From: Monarcha castaneiventris obscurior
Lineage: Eukaryota > Chordata > Aves > Passeriformes > Monarchidae
Direction: 5' to 3'
DNA length: 64,000 nt
Assembly (NCBI GenBank): GCA_026261815.1
Contig: JAMPIT010000575.1
Location: 39,037,501-39,101,500 of the forward strand
A program made the position numbers and the translations under genes. Shown here piece by piece: positions 59,825 through 64,000 of this stretch (the stretch's first letter is position 1; each line of letters begins with the position of its first letter). The notes below the pieces were generated by a model. The model had not been told where the DNA came from and did no database searches. It was given only the letters and a program-made list of their open reading frames with translations.

Positions 59825-62800
59825 CCAGATTTTCTCAGAATAATTTTGCTATCTTAGTAACAGTTGTCTTCGAAAGGGATCTGATTAAAAATACACAAAG
59901 GCACTTGTAAAACTTAAATTTTCATGTCCTCTTGTATTTAATTTTTATTATTTTACATTTTATTCAACCTATCTGTGGCACCTGTTTCTCAAGCTGAGGG
60001 ACATCAGAAGTGTGAAGGAGGAGCATTCTGTCACACTTGCCTCTGGTAAAAGCAGTTTTCCCTTTTTGGATAAATTAGAGGCTTTCCATTTCCAGTGATG
60101 TCAATCTTGTCTCTTTTATGGTCTTATATATAAATTTAAAGTTAAAGAAACCTTTGAGCAGATGTAATAATTGCACATCTAATAAATCTAGCCTGGTAAA
60201 TAAGACAGCTGATTGGAGAAGTGATTACCTTTGACTGTCAGATTGTTTCCCTGTTGCTGAAATTGCAGACTTCAGAAAGTTTTTGAAAGAATTAAAATCT
60301 AAGCATGACTTTCTATATTATTTTTCTTTTCCTTGGTGTATTGTTGTCACACATACAAGTTTCTGAAATGTCATGTACCACAGTATAAAAGAGGTTAGAG
60401 ATATTGCATTATGAAAACAAATCCTGATTTAGGTGTACTGCAAATGACACCAGTACTTCTGCATGGTCGTGGGTTGGCACTATGGATTAGTGCTATTTGT
60501 AGCCTTAATGGAGACAACAATGGGATGACCATCCTCTGACAAAATGGGAACCACTCTGTGGATAACTCAGCACCACCTGGCTCAAGCCGTGGAGCAAAGG
60601 GTGGCAGCATTCAGTACTCGCAAAAGGTTCAGCTGAGGTGCAATCTTACAGGAAGCTACAGGGAGGGTCCTTTTTTGAGAGCTGTCTGGCTTGAACTGAC
60701 TGACTTCTTATGCCAAGTTTCTACCCTAATATTCAATCCGTGTGTTTTTCCCTGGACCGTGGACACATCAGGTGTACTGACTCCAGCCTGTGTGTGTGAG
60801 CTGTCTGTCTGTATATTCAAATTGGGGAACTGAACTGTGGAAAAAACTGCAACTTGCTGCATTCATGCTCTGGAAAAACGGGAGAAATGAGGCAATTTAC
60901 TGTGAATCCATTTAAGCAGAGCTTCAGGGTCATGGTCTCACCTTTTGCTTTTGTCTCCCTGGAGTCTCACACTTGCCTGTTTGCAGCTAATACATTGCTT
61001 TGTTAAGGGTTTGCTTTTCTTCAGCGGTGTCTGCATTTCAGTGACATGTGAAATGATCCTGACAATACAGGTCTGATATACACAGCCTCTCGTAATAAGA
61101 GCAGGAGTGTAAGAGTTTGGTGAGTTCGCTCCAAGTTGTACTGTGCTGAATACAGATGAAATGGTCTCCACTAACATGTAAAAGGAGGATATTTTTTCCT
61201 AGCTTTTGCCCTTTCAGGTACTTGACTTGAGTATGCAGAATTATAGCTTATATTATGAACAAATACAGTTATGTAGCTTGTTGTATAAAGCGGTTGACAT
61301 CCTTGGATCCAAGTGGAAAATTATATTTCAGGATTGCTGCTTCTCATTGCTGCAGCTGAAGTACAAACAAGAAGATCACATCCTCTGAACCAACACTGTG
61401 AGCTTGCTCACTCCTTCACTTACCACTCAACCTTTTGCCACTTTTGCTTAATTGACAGCTCAGAAAATATTTTCAGGATGGATGAGTGATCCTTACTTGC
61501 CACCCACGGTGACCTCCCCTTTGAATAGAGACCACCCTCATTTTCTACTTTACACTGTCTGTGTTATGAAGTACAATATATTTTCAGATGAAATAATTGT
61601 AGCATCATATATATACTTTATATAACATTATATAGATAACATTAATTGTAACATAATACATGTCTATATTACACAATTAAGTTGTCTGTAGTATGAAATA
61701 GGAAAGAGATCCAAGTACAACATTTTGAAACCTTTTTATACTTATGATTCTGTCCAGAAAAAAAAATCATTTGGGTATGTATATTTGACATCTTTTGACT
61801 TGATCTATGTATACACCACCTGGGCCTAGTTTTGAGGATTGACACACCTCTTTTGACAGCTCTGAGTATACAATATGGTGGAAGAAAGCAAAACACAGAT
61901 GATACAAGGAATGAAAGAATCAAGATCTACCAGGGTGAAATAAATAGGTGATGTATTAGAAATATGTAGGAAAAATACCTCAAGACCATATCTAGTGACA
62001 CACGGCTTTTCATAAGCTCTCATTCAAAAGAAATACAAAGGCATGTGAATCCTGATCGACAGCAGTAACCTTCGGTGAACAAAGCCAAGCATCATATCTT
62101 ACAAAGAATAAGTTTTGAAGAGTAGCAGGCCAAATTCTTCTTAAATCAGAATAGAAAACAGGCTTATCCTCAATAAGGCAGCACAGGATTATAAGTACTG
62201 TCACTGGCAGGACGAAAGAATTTCCTTTCTCCCCAGCTTCTCATGACAGCATTGAGGTTGCTCTGCTCTGCCACGGCTGCAAAGCAAGAACAAGTTTTAC
62301 AGTCCTGGTGTCTCCTGGTCTGGGAACATGTGGGAGCAGAGATGGTGCTGTGGATATGCTCCAGTCCACACAGCATTTTTGGGGTGAGGTTGCTGCATAG
62401 AGTTGTAAAAAAGCTTTGCCCCTTTCTTTTGCAGCTGTGTTCACAGATGACAAAACAGGTGTGAGAAGACCTCAAGGATGTCAGTAGGCAATGACTGCTT
62501 TCCAAGCTCTTTGGAACTTTGATTGGACAGAGGAACCTCTTCTCTCTCTCCAAAGCTGTTTCTCCTTGAGGTAGCTGTTGTCCCTCGCATAGGGACAGAG
62601 AGTGTTGCGAGGACCTTCCATTCACATCCCAGGGACACAGTAAGTTTATACACATGTATGAGCAAGGGGTGTGAAAGTCACTGAGGGCACAGATCCACGT
62701 AGAGCCTGTGGAGCAAGGTGACTCCCAACAAGCTATTCTTCATCCACTGACAGTCCACATAGCCAAGAATAAATATTAGGGGGTAAGGACTGACCCTCTG

Positions 62801-63515
62801 CAGGTGTTGTGGTGGCCCTGCCGACCAGTCATGACAAAGTCATGGTCTTCCAGGGGCAAAGTAACAGGGCTGCCTTGGCAGTAGGAACTACGATGCATGA
62901 TGATGTTCCAGTTCTCATGGCAGTCAATGTATGGTATCAGCAGGCTTCCCTTCTGCAAGTGGTTTCTTTTCCCATTTAGAAACAACTCAATTATAACTGT
63001 TCCTGGGCATGGCATGAGATAATTTTTCCTTCCCTCATATTAATGTCTGTCATCTGCCCTTTTGTCTCGCTAATGATTCTCAATCAGTCTGCTGTAGCAG
63101 CTCTGGATACGCTACCTGCTCCTGTCTTGGTAGGCACTGCTGGAAGGTAACACAGCAATAATGTGATTCATTAGGAAAACTTCATGTAGGAATAGCTTAA
63201 ATATGATATTTAAAAGCTAGACACGTTGGCCTGCCTTGTCACAAATAAAATACCATTCTTTTTTCTTTAGGGCTAGACTGTAGCTTGGATTAAGTGTTTC
63301 TGCAATAGTGTAAATGGAAATAAAATTTGATTTTATTTTCTAAATATTGTGGGCATGAATTAGCATAATGGGCAAAGGGAAGAAATTGCAGTTTTCTCCC
63401 TCCCCAGAAAACACTGTTTTAAAAATAACCTATGTTTAATGTGAACATAAAAGGTTGTTTTGCAAGAACTATGCCTGAAGCAAACCACTTATTCAGAAGG
63501 AGGCACCTTTTATGT

Positions 63516-63516
<1 letters not shown>

Positions 63517-63561
<45 letters not shown>

Positions 63562-63595
63562 CGATAGATAGATAGATAGAAGGATAGATAGATAG
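63517..63595. repeat. (TAGA)n tetranucleotide microsatellite
   Basis: About 79 bp of TAGA/GATA units, with interruptions at 63561-63562 and 63581-63582. The antisense open frame rich in SIYL repeats is an artefact of the array. Confidence 0.95.
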
Positions 63596-64000
63596 TATAT
63601 TTCAAAAGTTGCAGCTGTGGGGGACACTCGCCAGTAAGGGGGAAACATAGCCCAAGGAGCACTGCTGACCAAGCCTCTTGCCAGGCTGGGCAGCTGAGGG
63701 AGATGGAGGGAAAGGTCACTTATGTGAGGCTGAACTAAGTCAGAAGAAAATTATCATCCTACAAAGCAGGGGGAAGCGAGCTTTAATGCATCCAAGTCCT
63801 CTCCATGGATTGATCTGAGACTAGTGTGACCATGAGTAAATTTGTGCCTTTGGAACATAATCTGACCTTTTCTGACTAATGAATCACAAATGATGATAAA
63901 AAACCTCTTATTGCCTTATATTTAAAGCTAATCCTTTCTTGCTTTTAAATGTTGAAAAACAAAGTTCACCCACAGCTTAATTTCCTTAACTTTTAAATTC
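63596..64000. other. No gene or repeat recognised
   Basis: Unique-looking sequence to the window edge, GC-richer to about 63720. Confidence 0.4.

Larger units (their letters stand above)
51786..63516. other. Long stretch without recognised gene or transposon
   Basis: Nearly 12 kb of unique-looking DNA. Noted: an AT-only stretch at about 53165-53230, a weak plus-strand exon-like frame at 54969-55136, a hairpin at 59249-59292, three tandem 19-mers at 59768-59824, and another AT-only stretch at about 61600-61680. No CR1 or LTR seen. Confidence 0.4.

Noticed and set aside
62170..62655. 161-codon minus-strand frame
   Set aside because: Cysteine- and serine-rich without a motif, overlapped by frames on the other strand, and with no splice or polyA context that I could see.
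63510..63719. Frame with repeated SIYL peptide
   Set aside because: Produced by the TAGA tetranucleotide array.

Overview
The window looks like avian nuclear DNA: AT-rich, CpG-poor, without long open frames, and scattered with CR1 retrotransposon 3' ends that finish in the ATTCTATG/ATTCTGTG-type or ATTCT-type terminal repeats characteristic of birds. It also carries pieces of long terminal repeats (LTRs) of endogenous retroviruses widespread in birds. I see no L1, Alu, B1 or other mammal-type repeats, and no operons, ribosome binding sites or dense coding as in bacteria or phage. The species cannot be named from this; a neoavian bird is a reasonable guess. Family names come from recognising the sequences, not from a database search.

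No confirmed protein-coding gene is present. The window is best read as an intergenic desert or the inside of a very large intron. The one stretch that really resembles coding sequence is on the minus strand at about 5181-4698: 160 open codons after a good splice acceptor, then a stop and an AATAAA signal about 70 bases further on. I do not recognise the protein. Two weaker exon-like stretches lie at 34732-34502 (minus) and 54969-55136 (plus).

Layout. 0.3-0.7 kb: an LTR fragment with inverted-repeat ends. 1.7-3.5 kb: a nest of CR1 reverse-transcriptase remnants, an inserted antisense LTR-like block, a CR1 with a (TCCTA)20 tail and the 3' end of another CR1. 4.6-5.2 kb: the exon candidate. 5.2-14.4 kb: unique-looking DNA. 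14.4-23.3 kb: several short CR1 3' ends, one with an (ATTCT)15 tail, and an LTR tip. 29.0-29.3 kb: a well-preserved CR1 3' end. 31.7-39.7 kb: older, decayed CR1-class remnants, mostly antisense. 40.0-41.0 kb: an antisense CR1 in which the endonuclease region is joined directly to the C-terminal part of the reverse transcriptase. 48.0, 50.4 and 51.5 kb: further CR1 pieces. 51.8-63.5 kb: unique-looking DNA with a perfect 13-bp-arm hairpin. 63.5 kb: a GATA-type tetranucleotide array.

I found no undescribed biological system. The most useful leads are the unidentified exon candidate, the internally deleted CR1 and the paired CR1 pentanucleotide tails.
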